Below, in pieces: positions 19,970 to 30,754 of a stretch of 64,000 nt of DNA. Both the position numbers and the translations under genes were made by a program. The DNA is from Streptococcus oralis (GTDB taxonomy: Bacteria; Bacillota; Bacilli; Lactobacillales; Streptococcaceae), in contig NZ_RJPK01000004.1 in NCBI RefSeq assembly GCF_003943415.1, positions 1-64,000 of the forward strand, in the 5' to 3' direction. How positions within the stretch are numbered: the first letter of the stretch is position 1; every line of letters begins with the position of its first letter. A model generated the notes under the pieces. The model had not been told where the DNA came from and did not search any database. It was given only the letters and a program-made list of their open reading frames with translations.

Positions 19970-20329
19970 CTATTCTTTGTCAGGAATGACTTTAAAGAGA
20001 TAATAGGTGATAAAGACAGTCAGGGCTCCCAGACCGATTTTGACTGGCAAAAGAGGGGCAAAATAAATAGAAATTCCCATCAAGATATAGATAGATACGA
20101 TGATTTTTTTCTTGCGTTCACGCGCTATAGACTTGGTTTCCCGAAAATCAGCTACATAAGTCTGATAGAGCTTGGTGTGATAAAGCCAGTCTTCAAAACG
20201 CTTAGAAGATTTTGAAAAGCAAGCGATAGACAGCAAAAGAAAGGGAGTTGTTGGTAAGAGCGGCAGGACAACACCTACAAGAGCTAGAGCCAAAGAAATA
20301 AAACCAATACAGAAATAAATAATGCGCAT
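19970..20329 (-). CDS. DUF454 (YbaN-like) inner-membrane protein
   Basis: A 119-residue protein with an N-terminal hydrophobic hairpin (about 3-40, containing VGVVLPLLPTTPFLLLS, the DUF454 signature) and two C-terminal helices around 74-112. I chose the ATG at 20327-20329 because GGAG lies 5 bases before it; the frame stays open 20 codons further upstream without a ribosome site. Function unknown. Confidence 0.85.
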   Translation of the reverse strand: MRIIYFCIGFISLALALVGVVLPLLPTTPFLLLSIACFSKSSKRFEDWLYHTKLYQTYVADFRETKSIARERKKKIIVSIYILMGISIYFAPLLPVKIGLGALTVFITYYLFKVIPDKE

Positions 20330-20398
20330 AACTTCTCCTAGATAAATTACTCTTCCTCTAGTTTCGCATACAGTGAGGAAATTTGTCAAGCTTCAAGT

Positions 20399-20430
20399 AA
20401 AAAGAGCCTGAAATTCATTTTCAGGACTCT
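20399..20430 (-). terminator. Terminator after topA
   Basis: Minus-strand stem AGAGTCCTGAAA / TTTCAGGCTCT with one bulge, followed by TTTTTA, 6 bases past the topA stop. Confidence 0.8.
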
Positions 20431-20435
20431 GCATT

Positions 20436-22523
20436 TTATTTGATCTTTTCCTCTTCGTAGTCGCCATTACTACATACAACTTGCTTGCCACCACCACGGA
20501 CTTTTTTCTCCACAAGGAAGTGTCCGCATTTTGGACAGTCACGGTCAATCGGTTTGTCCCAGGAAGTAAATTCACATTCTGGATAGCGATTGCAACCATA
20601 AAAGATACGATTGCGCTTGGTTTTGCGTTCGATGATTTGTCCTTGATGACAGCTTGGACACTCGACACCAATCTCTTTGACAATCGCTTGTGTATGACGG
20701 CAGTCTGGGAAATTGCTACAAGCATAGAATTTACCAAAACGACCGAGCTTAATCACCATCGGACTACCACAGACTTCACAGTCAAATCCAGCTGGTTCAT
20801 CCTTGATCTGAATTTTTTCCATTTCTGCTTCAGCCTTGGCTACTTCTTTAGAGAATGGTTTGTAAAAGGTGTCAATAACACGTTGCCACTGCTCTTTTCC
20901 AACTTCGACATCATCCAGTTTTCCTTCCATCTCAGCTGTGAAGGTCACGTTTACGATATCTGGGAAATATTCAACAATGAGTTTATTAACAATTTCTCCC
21001 AACTCTGTCGGTTCAAAGCGTTTGGCTACCAGACGAACGTAGTATCGTTTCTGGATGGTTTCAATGGTCGGAGCGTAGGTTGATGGACGTCCAACCCCAT
21101 TTTCCTCCAAGGTCTTGATAAGCGTTGCTTCTGAATAGCGAGCAGGTGGTTGGGTGAAATGTTGTTCTGGCTTGCTATTGACTTGCTTGACCACATCTCC
21201 AACAGCCATGTCTGGTAACATCTTGTTCTTGTCAGAATCATTATAAATAGCAAGATAACCATCAAACTTAACCTGACTACCATTGGCAGCAAATTGGACC
21301 CCATTTTGAGACAATTTAACAGCCATGGTATCAAAGATAGCTCCCGTCATCTGGCTGGCCACAAAACGGTTCCAGATAAGGGTATAGAGCTTGAGCTGGT
21401 CTTTATCCAAGTACTTAGCGATACTTTCTGGTGTATTAAAGACACTAGATGGACGAATAGCTTCGTGGGCATCTTGAGCGCCTGAGGCGTTCTTGACCTT
21501 GCTACCATGCTTGGAATACTTGCTACCAAAACGGTCGTTAATGTAGCTTGCAGCTTCATTCTGAGCTACTGGACTGATACGAGTCGAGTCTGTACGCATA
21601 TAGGTAATCAAACCTTGCACACCCGATCCGATATTGATCCCTTCATAGAGCTGTTGAGCCACCATCATGGTCTTTCGAGTACGGAAATTGATTTTGTTAG
21701 CCGCATCCATCTGCATGGTTGAAGTCGTATAAGGTAGGGGCGCATTGCGTTTGCGCTCTTTCTTATCTACCTGATCTACTGTAAAATCTTTGCTCGTTAG
21801 GTGGGACAAGACTTCTTTGACTTCTTCGTTGGTGGTCAATTTCATCTTTTTGCCATTCATACCATAGAAAGAAGCCTGAAATTGCTTGGTACCCTTCTTA
21901 AAGACACCATCAATTGTCCAGTATTCTTCTGGTTGAAAGGCATTGATTTCATTTTCACGGTCAATGATGAGCTTAAGGGCAACAGACTGCACACGTCCTG
22001 CTGATAAGCCCTTCTTGACCTTTTTCCACAAAATTGGCGAAATCGAATAGCCTACCAAGCGGTCCAAGACACGACGAGCTTGTTGGGCATCGACCAAGTC
22101 CATATCAATCTTGCGAGGTTCTTTAAAGGCATTTTTTACAGCGTCCTTGGTGATTTCATTAAAGACCACACGGTTGGCATCATTTTCATCCAAATCGAGA
22201 ATATGAGCCAAATGCCAGGAAATCGCTTCTCCTTCACGGTCCGGGTCACTTGCCAGAAAGACTTTATTGGCCTTTTTGGCTTCCTTTTTCAGGTCATTAA
22301 TGAGAGGACCTTTTCCTCGGATATTGATATACTGCGGTTCATAGTTATTTTCAATGTCGACTGACATACTGGATTTTTTCAAATCACGGATATGTCCGAC
22401 ACTGGCTAAAACCTTGTAATTTCTGCCTAGATATTTTTCAATCGTTTTCGCCTTGGCAGGCGACTCCACGATGACTAGATTTTTCTTAACTGTTGATTTT
22501 TTCTTCTTTGTTGCCGTAGCCAC
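20436..22523 (-). CDS. topA: DNA topoisomerase I
   Basis: Type IA topoisomerase that relaxes negative supercoils. The TOPRIM domain ([16 protein letters not shown] near the start) is followed by the catalytic core with the active-site Tyr in [11 protein letters not shown], and by a C-terminal zinc region: two complete four-Cys zinc ribbons and a third that lacks its last Cys. The GTG at 22521-22523 is taken as start, giving 695 residues. AAAAGG lies 9 bases before it, and an ATG six codons upstream overlaps that ribosome site. Confidence 0.95.
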   Translation of the reverse strand: MATATKKKKSTVKKNLVIVESPAKAKTIEKYLGRNYKVLASVGHIRDLKKSSMSVDIENNYEPQYINIRGKGPLINDLKKEAKKANKVFLASDPDREGEAISWHLAHILDLDENDANRVVFNEITKDAVKNAFKEPRKIDMDLVDAQQARRVLDRLVGYSISPILWKKVKKGLSAGRVQSVALKLIIDRENEINAFQPEEYWTIDGVFKKGTKQFQASFYGMNGKKMKLTTNEEVKEVLSHLTSKDFTVDQVDKKERKRNAPLPYTTSTMQMDAANKINFRTRKTMMVAQQLYEGINIGSGVQGLITYMRTDSTRISPVAQNEAASYINDRFGSKYSKHGSKVKNASGAQDAHEAIRPSSVFNTPESIAKYLDKDQLKLYTLIWNRFVASQMTGAIFDTMAVKLSQNGVQFAANGSQVKFDGYLAIYNDSDKNKMLPDMAVGDVVKQVNSKPEQHFTQPPARYSEATLIKTLEENGVGRPSTYAPTIETIQKRYYVRLVAKRFEPTELGEIVNKLIVEYFPDIVNVTFTAEMEGKLDDVEVGKEQWQRVIDTFYKPFSKEVAKAEAEMEKIQIKDEPAGFDCEVCGSPMVIKLGRFGKFYACSNFPDCRHTQAIVKEIGVECPSCHQGQIIERKTKRNRIFYGCNRYPECEFTSWDKPIDRDCPKCGHFLVEKKVRGGGKQVVCSNGDYEEEKIK

Positions 22524-22558
22524 ACTATCACACCTTTTCAAAGTAATAAACTTTATAA

Positions 22559-22587
22559 AGTGTAAACCATTTTTCTATAGCTGTCAA
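22559..22587 (-). promoter_or_regulatory. Promoter of topA
   Basis: Minus-strand -35 TTGACA (22582-22587), 17-base spacer, -10 TACACT (22559-22564), about 30 bases upstream of the GTG start. Confidence 0.75.
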
Positions 22588-22640
22588 GACTTAACTCCTA
22601 TAGTATAGAAGAAAAGTTTATCTGAGTGAACAATTTCTCC

Positions 22641-23489
22641 TTAAAATTCAAACTCTGCTAGCACATCTTGACCACTGGAAATCAGTTTTGCTCCCTCTTG
22701 GATCAAGTGGTGACAGCCATCTGAATGGCCATCTAAAATGTTCCCTGGAATGGCAAAGACATCGCGTCCTTCCTCCATAGCACGCTCACAGGTGATGAGA
22801 CTCCCCGAACGCATCCTTGCCTCTGCTACAATAACCCCACGACACAGTCCTGCTATGATACGATTTCGAGCTGGAAAATGAAATTTCAGAGGTTGCTCGC
22901 CAGGTCCATATTCACTGAGAACCAGATGGTCATTGCCAATGTACTCCTGCAATCGTTTATTGACTTTAGGATAAAACACATCCAATCCTGTTCCAATCAC
23001 AGCAATCGTTTTTCCACCATTCTGGAGTGCAGCCATGTGGGCAGCCGTATCAATCCCTTTAGCCAAACCACTGACCACGATTAACTCGTTTTCCAAACCT
23101 TGAATGACTCTCTGAACCGACTTTGCACCCTGACTAGAACATGAACGACTCCCTACAACAGCAACCTTTGGAAACTTCAGCAAGTCTAGATTTCCCTTAT
23201 AAAACAAAAGCGCTGGAGCATCATAAATCTCACTCAGATCCCAAGGATAACAGTCGTCTAAAATGGAGAAAGATGGAAATTTTTGAAACTCCTTCTCCAA
23301 CTGCACATCATCTATCTGGAAATAGCGTTCCATAAAGACAGCGGGATTTCTGCAACCAGAGATTTCTGCAATATCTCCTAATAAAAGTTCTTGATCTACA
23401 GTTTCGTCATATTCAAGGACAGTTAAAATCTGTTGATTGGTCAGGCCAGCTTTTCTCAATTTGTAAATCTCATAGTTTGTGATCTTCAT
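22641..23489 (-). CDS. dprA: DNA processing protein DprA
   Basis: Loads RecA onto incoming single-stranded DNA during natural transformation and also shuts off competence in pneumococcus. The 282 residues contain an N-terminal SAM-like part and the Rossmann-like DprA fold with VGSRSCSSQG near 112-121, SGLAKGIDTAAH near 140-151, and GSLITCERAMEEGRDVFAIPG near 229-249. The ATG at 23487-23489 is preceded by GGAG at a 6-base spacing; an in-frame ATG four codons upstream overlaps the ribosome site. A ComX box lies 34 bases upstream. Confidence 0.96.
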   Translation of the reverse strand: MKITNYEIYKLRKAGLTNQQILTVLEYDETVDQELLLGDIAEISGCRNPAVFMERYFQIDDVQLEKEFQKFPSFSILDDCYPWDLSEIYDAPALLFYKGNLDLLKFPKVAVVGSRSCSSQGAKSVQRVIQGLENELIVVSGLAKGIDTAAHMAALQNGGKTIAVIGTGLDVFYPKVNKRLQEYIGNDHLVLSEYGPGEQPLKFHFPARNRIIAGLCRGVIVAEARMRSGSLITCERAMEEGRDVFAIPGNILDGHSDGCHHLIQEGAKLISSGQDVLAEFEF

Positions 23490-23522
23490 ATACAACTCCA
23501 TTTCTTTTGCTACTCATCTATC

Positions 23523-23530
23523 TATTCGTA
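23523..23530 (-). promoter_or_regulatory. ComX (SigX) box of dprA
   Basis: The minus strand has TACGAATA, the exact streptococcal cin/com-box core recognised by the competence sigma factor, preceded by a T run (TTTTT), as in known late competence promoters. It marks dprA as competence-induced. Confidence 0.9.
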
Positions 23531-23538
23531 AAAATAGC

Positions 23539-23568
23539 AAAAAGAAGACCAGTTGATCTTCTTTTTTT
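23539..23568 (-). terminator. Terminator after the lipoprotein gene
   Basis: Minus-strand stem AAGAAGATC / GGTCTTCTT with loop AACT and a T5 tail, directly after the lipoprotein stop and before the dprA com box. The plus strand also ends in T7, so it may act both ways. Confidence 0.85.
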
Positions 23569-23571
23569 CAT

Positions 23572-24195
23572 TTATTCAGATTTAGTAGTTGACCAGCTAC
23601 TTTCAACCATTGGTAAGATTGTTTTTAAAGTTTCTCCATCCCCTTCAAGTGAAACATAGCGGATTTTACCATCATTTGATCGGAAAACCCAGGTAACGAG
23701 ATATTTCCCTGACTTAGCAATTGCATTGACAACATAGGCTTCATAACCTCCAATGGTCGATTTGGAGCCCCAAACCTTACTGAAATCAGAGCTTTGTTCT
23801 TTGGAAGTTAAAATACTAGATGAGACAGTCACAACATCCAGTTTAGCATATTCTTCTTCGCTGATATTAAACTGCTCAACCTTGAAGGTATTCAGCGTAA
23901 CAATGTTGATATCTGTTCCATCGCAATACTGTATATCATTTCCACCTTCTACTTCATGGAATCGAACCCATGATTTGGGTACCTTGTCAAAACCATATTC
24001 ATTCGAACCGATGGTTTGCGTCTCTTCCTTTTTCGCTTCAGAAACGGCAGAGCTAGAGCTACTCGTTTCCTGACTGCTAGAAGAACTAACAACTGCAGAC
24101 GAACTTTCTTCGGTTGCTGTTTGTGATTTATTGGAGCATGAAGCTAGAAAAACACTAGCAGTAACTACAGTACCTAAAATTACTAATTTTTTCAT
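23572..24195 (-). CDS. Predicted lipoprotein, function unknown
   Basis: A 207-residue protein with a lipoprotein signal peptide: KK at 2-3, a hydrophobic core, and lipobox FLASC ending in Cys 20. A Ser/Glu-rich linker (about 27-60) follows, as is usual for tethered surface lipoproteins, and then a globular domain of about 140 residues (WVRFHEVEGGNDIQY near 76, GYEAYVVNAIAKSGKYL near 149-165). The domain resembles small streptococcal secreted proteins that I cannot place in a named family. Expressed singly. Confidence 0.8.
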   Translation of the reverse strand: MKKLVILGTVVTASVFLASCSNKSQTATEESSSAVVSSSSSQETSSSSSAVSEAKKEETQTIGSNEYGFDKVPKSWVRFHEVEGGNDIQYCDGTDINIVTLNTFKVEQFNISEEEYAKLDVVTVSSSILTSKEQSSDFSKVWGSKSTIGGYEAYVVNAIAKSGKYLVTWVFRSNDGKIRYVSLEGDGETLKTILPMVESSWSTTKSE

Positions 24196-24296
24196 CCTAC
24201 CACCTTTCCATCCGCATTATAAGAAAAATAAGGACTTCTGTCAAATTCTAACCTAATCTATTCTGTTAGTTTCCGATTTTATAGCTCTCATTTAAA

Positions 24297-24327
24297 GCAA
24301 AAACTCTTGAAAAATCTTCAAGAGTTT
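24297..24327 (-). terminator. Terminator after lepA
   Basis: Perfect 11-base stem AAACTCTTGAA / TTCAAGAGTTT with loop GATTT and TTTTTG on the minus strand, 14 bases past the lepA stop. Confidence 0.9.
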
Positions 24328-24340
24328 GTGTTTCAACTTT

Positions 24341-26164
24341 CTATTCTTCATCCATACTTAAGACGCTGAGGAAGGCTTCTTGAGGGACTTCGACAGAACC
24401 AATGGCTTTCATACGCTTCTTACCAGCTTTTTGTTTTTCAAGAAGTTTGCGTTTACGGGAAACGTCACCACCATAACACTTGGCAAGTACGTTTTTACGA
24501 AGGGCCTTGATATCGGTACGAGCCACGATTTTGTGTCCAATAGCTGCTTGAATTGGCACCTCAAACTGTTGACGAGGGATGATTTTCTTGAGCTTATCAA
24601 CGATGAGTTTCCCACGTTCGTAGGCAAAATCCTTGTGAACGATAAAGCTGAGGGCATCGACCTTATCTCCATTGAGAAGGATATCCATTTTGACCAGCTT
24701 AGATGGACGGTACTCTGACAATTCGTAGTCAAAGCTTGCATAACCACGCGTCGAAGACTTGAGCTTATCAAAAAAGTCAAAGACAATTTCAGCAAGCGGA
24801 ATTTGATAGATGACATTGACACGATTGTCATCAATATAATCCATGGTCACAAAGTCCCCACGTTTGCGTTGAGCCAATTCCATTACTGCCCCAACAAACT
24901 CCTGTGGTACCATAATCTGAGCCTTGACATAAGGTTCTTCAATGGTCGCAATCTTAGTTGGGTCTGGGAATTCTGATGGGTTAGATACATCCATAGACTC
25001 ACCGTCAGTTTGGTTAACCTTATAGATAACAGATGGAGCTGTCATGATGAGGTCGATGTTAAACTCACGCTCCAAACGCTCTTGGATAACATCCATATGA
25101 AGAAGTCCAAGGAAACCACAACGGAAACCGAATCCCAGCGCCTGAGATGTTTCCGGCTCAAACTGCAAGCTGGCATCGTTGAGTTGCAATTTTTCAAGGG
25201 CTTCACGAAGGTCATTGTACTTGTTTGACTCAATTGGGTAAAGACCCGCAAAGACCATAGGGTTCATTTGCTTGTACCCATCTAGCACTTCAGCTGCAGG
25301 ATTGCTTGCTAGGGTCACTGTATCTCCGACACGCGTATCCTGAACCGTCTTGATAGAAGCCGCAATATAACCAACGTCACCAGTTGCAAGGAAATCTCGC
25401 CCTACTGCTTTCGGAGTGAAAATTCCGACCTCCGTCACATCAAAGGTCTTTCCATTGCTCATGAGCTGAATCTTATCGCCAGGTTTGACTACCCCATCCA
25501 TGACACGAACTTGGAGAATAACCCCACGGTAAGCATCGTAGACAGAGTCGAAAATCAAGGCCTTGAGTGGCGCCGTTACATCACCAGTTGGGGCTGGCAC
25601 TTTTTCAACGATCTGCTCAAGAATCTCTTCGATACCAATACCAGCTTTGGCCGAAGCTAAGACCGCTTCGCTGGCATCCAGTCCGATGACATCCTCAATC
25701 TCTGTACGCACACGCTCTGGATCGGCTGCTGGTAGGTCAATCTTGTTAATGACTGGCAGAATTTCCAAATCATTGTCCAAAGCTAGATAAACGTTAGCAA
25801 GAGTTTGCGCCTCAATCCCTTGGGCCGCATCAACCACCAAAATAGCTCCTTCACAGGCAGCTAGCGAACGCGACACTTCATAGGTAAAGTCCACGTGCCC
25901 TGGCGTGTCAATCAAGTGGAAAATATAGGTCTCCCCATCTTTCGCAGTGTAATTCAGCTCGATGGCATTGAGTTTAATGGTAATCCCACGTTCACGCTCA
26001 AGATCCATACTATCCAAAAGCTGGGCTTGCATTTCACGACTAGAAACCGTCTCCGTCTTTTCCAAAATGCGGTCCGCAAGCGTTGACTTACCGTGGTCAA
26101 TATGGGCGATAATAGAGAAGTTTCGAATCTTCTCCTGTCGTTTTTTTAATTCTTCTAAGTTCAT
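24341..26164 (-). CDS. lepA: Elongation factor 4 (LepA)
   Basis: Ribosome-binding translational GTPase. The 607 residues have the G domain ([13 protein letters not shown] near 20, DTPGHVDF, and NKIDLP), domains II and III, an EF-G-like domain V, and the LepA-specific C-terminal domain (about 490-607) with [25 protein letters not shown]. Single gene with its own terminator. Confidence 0.97.
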   Translation of the reverse strand: MNLEELKKRQEKIRNFSIIAHIDHGKSTLADRILEKTETVSSREMQAQLLDSMDLERERGITIKLNAIELNYTAKDGETYIFHLIDTPGHVDFTYEVSRSLAACEGAILVVDAAQGIEAQTLANVYLALDNDLEILPVINKIDLPAADPERVRTEIEDVIGLDASEAVLASAKAGIGIEEILEQIVEKVPAPTGDVTAPLKALIFDSVYDAYRGVILQVRVMDGVVKPGDKIQLMSNGKTFDVTEVGIFTPKAVGRDFLATGDVGYIAASIKTVQDTRVGDTVTLASNPAAEVLDGYKQMNPMVFAGLYPIESNKYNDLREALEKLQLNDASLQFEPETSQALGFGFRCGFLGLLHMDVIQERLEREFNIDLIMTAPSVIYKVNQTDGESMDVSNPSEFPDPTKIATIEEPYVKAQIMVPQEFVGAVMELAQRKRGDFVTMDYIDDNRVNVIYQIPLAEIVFDFFDKLKSSTRGYASFDYELSEYRPSKLVKMDILLNGDKVDALSFIVHKDFAYERGKLIVDKLKKIIPRQQFEVPIQAAIGHKIVARTDIKALRKNVLAKCYGGDVSRKRKLLEKQKAGKKRMKAIGSVEVPQEAFLSVLSMDEE

Positions 26165-26242
26165 GATGCTCTTCCTTTCAGGGTATCTATTAATTATAAA
26201 TTGTTTTTAATATTTTGACAAGACCATACCCTGCTAGGAGTA

Positions 26243-26971
26243 CTAATCTTCGGCAATAAAACCATCATTTTCGATAAAGTGGTGTTCTGTCATTCCTTGG
26301 TCTGTAAAGACGATACCATGAAGGACACCACCATAGACAGCTCCTCCATCCATACCAATCTTGCCATCATCTGTTATCCAAAGCTCAGCTGTACCTCGGT
26401 CTTGCTTTAGCAAACCATAAACCGGTGTATGCCCAAAGACAATGGTTTTTCCAGTATGATTTTCGGCTTCATGGAATGGTTTTCTGAGCCAGACTTTCTT
26501 GTAATCAGTTGTTTCATGCCAATCATCCAAGGTCAAATCAATACCAGCATGAACAAAGATATACTTGTCTGTCTCTACTACAAACGGCATCTTGCGAATA
26601 AATTCCACCAAATCTGCTGCTTCAGTGGCAACTCGCTTGGCATCCTCAACTCCATCAACTGGTGCATCCAAAGGACGACCTAGGATAGAGTTAATGGTTG
26701 TATCACCACCATTGCGACGATAATGGTCATAGCTTTCTTCTGGGTCATCGAGCCAAGTCAGAAACATATATTCATGGTTTCCTGATAGACAGATAGCTCC
26801 ATGATTGTCAACCAAGTCTTTGACCATTTCCAGAACACGGCGACTATCTTCACCTCGGTCAATCAAATCCCCTAGAAAAAGCAACTGAGTTTGACCATCC
26901 CAGGTCTTGAGCAGATCTTCTAGCATACCTGCCTTTCCGTGAACATCTCCAATTACATAATAGTCTGTCAT
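26243..26971 (-). CDS. Metallophosphoesterase (calcineurin-like Ser/Thr phosphatase family)
   Basis: A 242-residue PPP-type phosphatase with the metal-binding motifs in order: GDVHGKAG (8-15), GDLIDRGEDS (34-43) and GNHEYMF (about 64-70), with later His residues at FVHAG and VFGHTPVYG. Members act on phosphoproteins or on diadenosine polyphosphates; the substrate is unclear here. Its start is 2 bases from the recN stop, so it is the last gene of the xseA-recN run. Confidence 0.88.
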   Translation of the reverse strand: MTDYYVIGDVHGKAGMLEDLLKTWDGQTQLLFLGDLIDRGEDSRRVLEMVKDLVDNHGAICLSGNHEYMFLTWLDDPEESYDHYRRNGGDTTINSILGRPLDAPVDGVEDAKRVATEAADLVEFIRKMPFVVETDKYIFVHAGIDLTLDDWHETTDYKKVWLRKPFHEAENHTGKTIVFGHTPVYGLLKQDRGTAELWITDDGKIGMDGGAVYGGVLHGIVFTDQGMTEHHFIENDGFIAED

Positions 26972-26972
26972 C

Positions 26973-28640
26973 TTACTTCTCCCTCGTTTGCAATAATTCT
27001 CTGGCTTGGGTAAGGGCAGCTTCTGTTACATTTTCCCCAGCCAACATTTTAGCTACTTCCTCTACTCGCTCTTCTAAAGTCAAGAGTCGAACCGTAGACA
27101 CCGTTGAGTGCTCATCGCTAATCTTCTCAATAAAGAATTGATAATCCGCGATGGCAATCACTTGTGGAAGGTGAGAAATAGCAAGAACCTGACCATGCTG
27201 GCCAATCTTATGAATCTTTTGAGCAATGGCTTGGGCTACACGACCTGAAACTCCCGTATCCACCTCATCAAAGACAATACTAGTCTTGCCTTCTTTGCGA
27301 GAAAAGGCGGATTTAATAGCTAGCATGAGACGAGACAATTCCCCACCAGATGCAACCTTGACTAAAGGTTTAAAGTCTTCACCTGGGTTGGTCGAAATAT
27401 AAAACTCGACCATTTCATTACCTTCTCGACTGAATTTGCCCTTACTAAAGCGAACCTGGAACTGTGCCTTCTCCATATAGAGGTCTTGCAATTCTTGCTT
27501 AATCTCAGCTTCGAGCTGCAGAGCCAAATCATGACGAGCAGATGCAAGCTGACCTGCCAAATCAACAAGATTAACTTCCAATTTCTTGAGCTCTGCTTCC
27601 ATGTCTTCAGAAGAAAGGTTATTTCCAGTCAAGAGATTGTACTCATCCGTAATCTTGGCAAAATAAAGCAAAACGTCGTCTACAGTTCCACCATACTTGC
27701 GAGTAATAGTATTCAGAAGGTCCAAGCGATTCTCAACCTGCATGAGGCGATTACCATCAAAATCCAAGTCCTCAATAATATCTTCTAAACGCTTGGTAAT
27801 ATCTTCTAAAACATAGTAGGTCTCTGACAGAGAACTTGAAATTTCACGGTATTCAGGGTCATACTCTTCAACACTTTCCATGTCATTCATTGCTGAACGG
27901 ACATTAGCAAGACTTGAGAATTCCTCATTGTCCAACATGCTATAGGCATTGGTTAGCGTATCCGCAATATTTTTATGATTGAGAAGCTTATCTCGTTCTT
28001 GGTTGAGAGCCAAGTCTTCACCGGCCTGCAAGTTTGCTGCTTCAATCTCTGCCATTTGAAATTCCAACATCTCAATGCGAGCCTTGTGTTCCTGCTGGTT
28101 TTTCTTGACTTCAAGAACCTGCTTGCGCATTTTGCGATAGGCGTCAAAGCTTGTCTGATAGGTCTCCTTCAAGTCCAAGAAAGCTGCATCACCAAACTCA
28201 TCCAACATCTGGATGTGCAGTTGCGGACGCATTAACTCTTCTTGGTCATGTTGACCATGAATATCGACAAGATGCTGGCCAATTGCACGCAAAACAGAAA
28301 GATTGACCATCTGCCCATTCACGCGACTTACACTTCGCCCATTTTGAAGAATTTCACGACGGATGATAATCTCATCCCCCAACTCCAACCCTTGCTCTTC
28401 AAAGAGCTCTTGTAAAGAACGGCTATTTTCAACAGAGAAAAGCCCTTCAATCTCAGCCTTGGGAGCATCATGACGAATAACATCTGTAGTAGCTCTAGCT
28501 CCTAACATCATGTTCATGGCATCGATGATGATCGATTTCCCAGCACCTGTTTCACCAGTTAAGACTGTCATGCCTTTTTCAAAATTGAGCGAAATCGCCT
28601 CTATAATGGCAAAGTTTTTTATCGAAATTTCAAGTAACAT
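26973..28640 (-). CDS. recN: DNA repair protein RecN
   Basis: SMC-like ATPase used in double-strand break repair and in transformation. The 555 residues have an N-terminal Walker A GETGAGKSII (30-39), a central coiled coil, and a C-terminal ATPase half with ASGGELSRLMLAIKS and the Walker B IVFDEVDTGVSGRVAQ. It begins 6 bases after argR, within the co-directional operon. Confidence 0.96.
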   Translation of the reverse strand: MLLEISIKNFAIIEAISLNFEKGMTVLTGETGAGKSIIIDAMNMMLGARATTDVIRHDAPKAEIEGLFSVENSRSLQELFEEQGLELGDEIIIRREILQNGRSVSRVNGQMVNLSVLRAIGQHLVDIHGQHDQEELMRPQLHIQMLDEFGDAAFLDLKETYQTSFDAYRKMRKQVLEVKKNQQEHKARIEMLEFQMAEIEAANLQAGEDLALNQERDKLLNHKNIADTLTNAYSMLDNEEFSSLANVRSAMNDMESVEEYDPEYREISSSLSETYYVLEDITKRLEDIIEDLDFDGNRLMQVENRLDLLNTITRKYGGTVDDVLLYFAKITDEYNLLTGNNLSSEDMEAELKKLEVNLVDLAGQLASARHDLALQLEAEIKQELQDLYMEKAQFQVRFSKGKFSREGNEMVEFYISTNPGEDFKPLVKVASGGELSRLMLAIKSAFSRKEGKTSIVFDEVDTGVSGRVAQAIAQKIHKIGQHGQVLAISHLPQVIAIADYQFFIEKISDEHSTVSTVRLLTLEERVEEVAKMLAGENVTEAALTQARELLQTREK

Positions 28641-28646
28641 ATAAAC

Positions 28647-29078
28647 CTACCAATTTTTTACTTGTTCAAACATTTCCTTGGCGTCTTCTTCATTTCTCAA
28701 GATAATCAAAATTGAGTTGTCGTCTGCCAGACAGTTGAAAATTCTCTCTGAGAAAGTATTCATCAGCTGACTCTTGACAAAGGCAGTATTGCCAGGAATG
28801 ACATCCAGATTGATCATATTTCCCATGCGCTCAGAACCTACTATGTTATTCTCGGCTAACTGCAAACTTCTTACAATTGTTTTTGGCAATTCATAGATAT
28901 ATTTATTGTTCTTCAAGGGAATTTTTACGATACCCAGTTCCTTAATATCTCGTGACACTGTCGCTTGAGTGGCTGAGATGCCTGCTTCCTTTAAGTGCTC
29001 AACGATTTCTTCCTGGGTTCCGATTTGATAATCCGTTACAAATCTTCTAATTTTTTCAAGTCTTTCTTTTTTATTCAT
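28647..29078 (-). CDS. argR: ArgR/AhrC family arginine repressor
   Basis: A 143-residue transcription regulator. The N-terminal winged helix (about 1-70) contains the ArgR signature SATQATVSRDIKELGIVKIP near 35-54, and the C-terminal domain (about 78-143) forms the hexamer and binds arginine (GNTAFVKSQLM and CLADDNSILIILRNEEDAKEM). Streptococci have several ArgR paralogs; the neighbour of recN is the one often called AhrC. Its start overlaps tlyA by 8 bases. Confidence 0.93.
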   Translation of the reverse strand: MNKKERLEKIRRFVTDYQIGTQEEIVEHLKEAGISATQATVSRDIKELGIVKIPLKNNKYIYELPKTIVRSLQLAENNIVGSERMGNMINLDVIPGNTAFVKSQLMNTFSERIFNCLADDNSILIILRNEEDAKEMFEQVKNW

Positions 29079-29886
29079 CTTTAAATTCTCTATGTGCTCT
29101 CTCTACAACTTTTTCTATTTCTAGGGCAACTTGGTTACTTGCCCCATCTTCCTTTTTCAAATATGCCAGAAATTCGATGTTCCCATGTCCACCTTGGATT
29201 GGTGAATAGTCTAATCCAAGCACTGAAAAACCTTGTTCAACTGCCATAGAAGTGACAGATTCAAGGACATTCTGATGAACCTTGGCATCACAAATAATCC
29301 CATTTTTCCCAATCTGCTCACGACCTGCTTCAAACTGGGGCTTAACCAGAGCCACGACCTGACCTTGATCAGCCAAGACACGATGCAAAGCAGGCAAAAT
29401 CAGACTGAGGGAAATGAAACTCACATCAATACTGGCAAAGCTTGGTTCCTGCTCAAAATCAGTCTTTTCAGCATAACGAAAATTAAACTGCTCCATGCTG
29501 ACAACCCGCGGGTCTTGACGTAATTTCCAAGCCAACTGATTGGTGCCAACATCGACTGCAAAGATCAACTCAGCACCATTTTGCAACATGACGTCAGTAA
29601 ATCCTCCAGTGGAAGCCCCAATATCAATCGTGGTCGCTCCATCAACTGACAACCCAAAGACCTGCAAGGCTTTTTCTAATTTCAAACCACCACGGCTAAC
29701 ATACTTGAGTTTTTCACCTTTGAGTTTTAGCTCAGTGTCATCTGGGATTTTCTCTCCTGGCTTGTCAAAACGCTCCCCATTGAGGACTGCTACAACTAGA
29801 CCAGCCATGACACCGCGTTTAGCCTGTTCTCGTGTTTCAAACAAGCCCTGTTTATAAGCTAGTACATCCACTCTTTCCTTAGCCAT
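29071..29886 (-). CDS. tlyA: TlyA family RNA methyltransferase (historically called hemolysin)
   Basis: A 271-residue protein with an N-terminal S4 RNA-binding domain (about 3-60) and a FtsJ-like SAM methyltransferase domain (IDIGASTGGFTDVMLQ near 89-104, FASIDVSFISL near 152). TlyA enzymes 2'-O-methylate cytidines in 16S and 23S rRNA. The start overlaps ispA by 8 bases. Confidence 0.92.
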   Translation of the reverse strand: MAKERVDVLAYKQGLFETREQAKRGVMAGLVVAVLNGERFDKPGEKIPDDTELKLKGEKLKYVSRGGLKLEKALQVFGLSVDGATTIDIGASTGGFTDVMLQNGAELIFAVDVGTNQLAWKLRQDPRVVSMEQFNFRYAEKTDFEQEPSFASIDVSFISLSLILPALHRVLADQGQVVALVKPQFEAGREQIGKNGIICDAKVHQNVLESVTSMAVEQGFSVLGLDYSPIQGGHGNIEFLAYLKKEDGASNQVALEIEKVVERAHREFKDE

Positions 29887-30754
29887 TGATTCTCAAACTT
29901 TCTACTACTTTCACAATCGGCGCTGTTTCAAAGCTGACTTGCTGGGCAATTTCTTCTAATTTAGCCTCGGCTTGATCCAAAGTTTGGTTACAAAAGGATA
30001 TAGCCTCCTCCAAGCCCAACAAGGCTGGATAGGTCGACTTTTCTGCCTGTAAATCCTTTTGCGGAGTCTTGCCGATTTCCTCAAAACTAGCTGTTACATC
30101 CAGCACATCATCTCTGACTTGAAAGGCCAGCCCAATCAATTCACCCACAGTTTTCAATTTTGCTTGGATTTCTGGTTCCAATTCCGCAATGATAGCAGCT
30201 GCTTGGAAAGGATAAGCTAGTAATTTTCCAGTCTTATTGTCATGAATGGTCTGAAGTTCTTCCAAGGATAAATGCTGGTGTTCGCCTTCCATATCTAAAA
30301 CCTGCCCTGCCACCATACCTAGACTCCCTGAAGCAAGGGATAAGTTGGCAATCAAATCCACCTTGATCTGACTTGGTAAATCTGCCTGCGCTATCAAGGC
30401 ATAGGGATCTAGGAACAAGGCGTCTCCTGCCAATATTGCCATAGCTTCGCCAAATTTCTTATGATTGGTTAAACGCCCCCGACGATAATCGTCATCATCC
30501 ATGGCAGGAAGATCATCATGAATCAAGCTTCCTGTATGAATCATTTCCAAAGCCGCAGCCACCTGCGCGTGAGCTGGTTGGATAACCACTCTCAGGGATT
30601 CCAAAACTTCTAACAAGAGAAAAGGCCGAATACGCTTGCCACCAGCATGAATAGAATAGAGAACAGACTCTCGCAAACTAGAGGCAAACTGCTGGTCTCC
30701 ATAAAAATCTTCCAAGGCAGACTCGACAAGAGATAATTTTTCTTGCTTCTTCAT
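29879..30754 (-). CDS. ispA: Polyprenyl (farnesyl) diphosphate synthase
   Basis: Chain-elongating prenyltransferase for isoprenoid precursors. The 291 residues have the first Asp-rich motif [15 protein letters not shown] near 79-93, the second [10 protein letters not shown] near 211-220, and GGKRIRPFL near 33-41. It sits between xseB (4-base overlap) and tlyA, the usual Firmicute order. Confidence 0.95.
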   Translation of the reverse strand: MKKQEKLSLVESALEDFYGDQQFASSLRESVLYSIHAGGKRIRPFLLLEVLESLRVVIQPAHAQVAAALEMIHTGSLIHDDLPAMDDDDYRRGRLTNHKKFGEAMAILAGDALFLDPYALIAQADLPSQIKVDLIANLSLASGSLGMVAGQVLDMEGEHQHLSLEELQTIHDNKTGKLLAYPFQAAAIIAELEPEIQAKLKTVGELIGLAFQVRDDVLDVTASFEEIGKTPQKDLQAEKSTYPALLGLEEAISFCNQTLDQAEAKLEEIAQQVSFETAPIVKVVESLRING

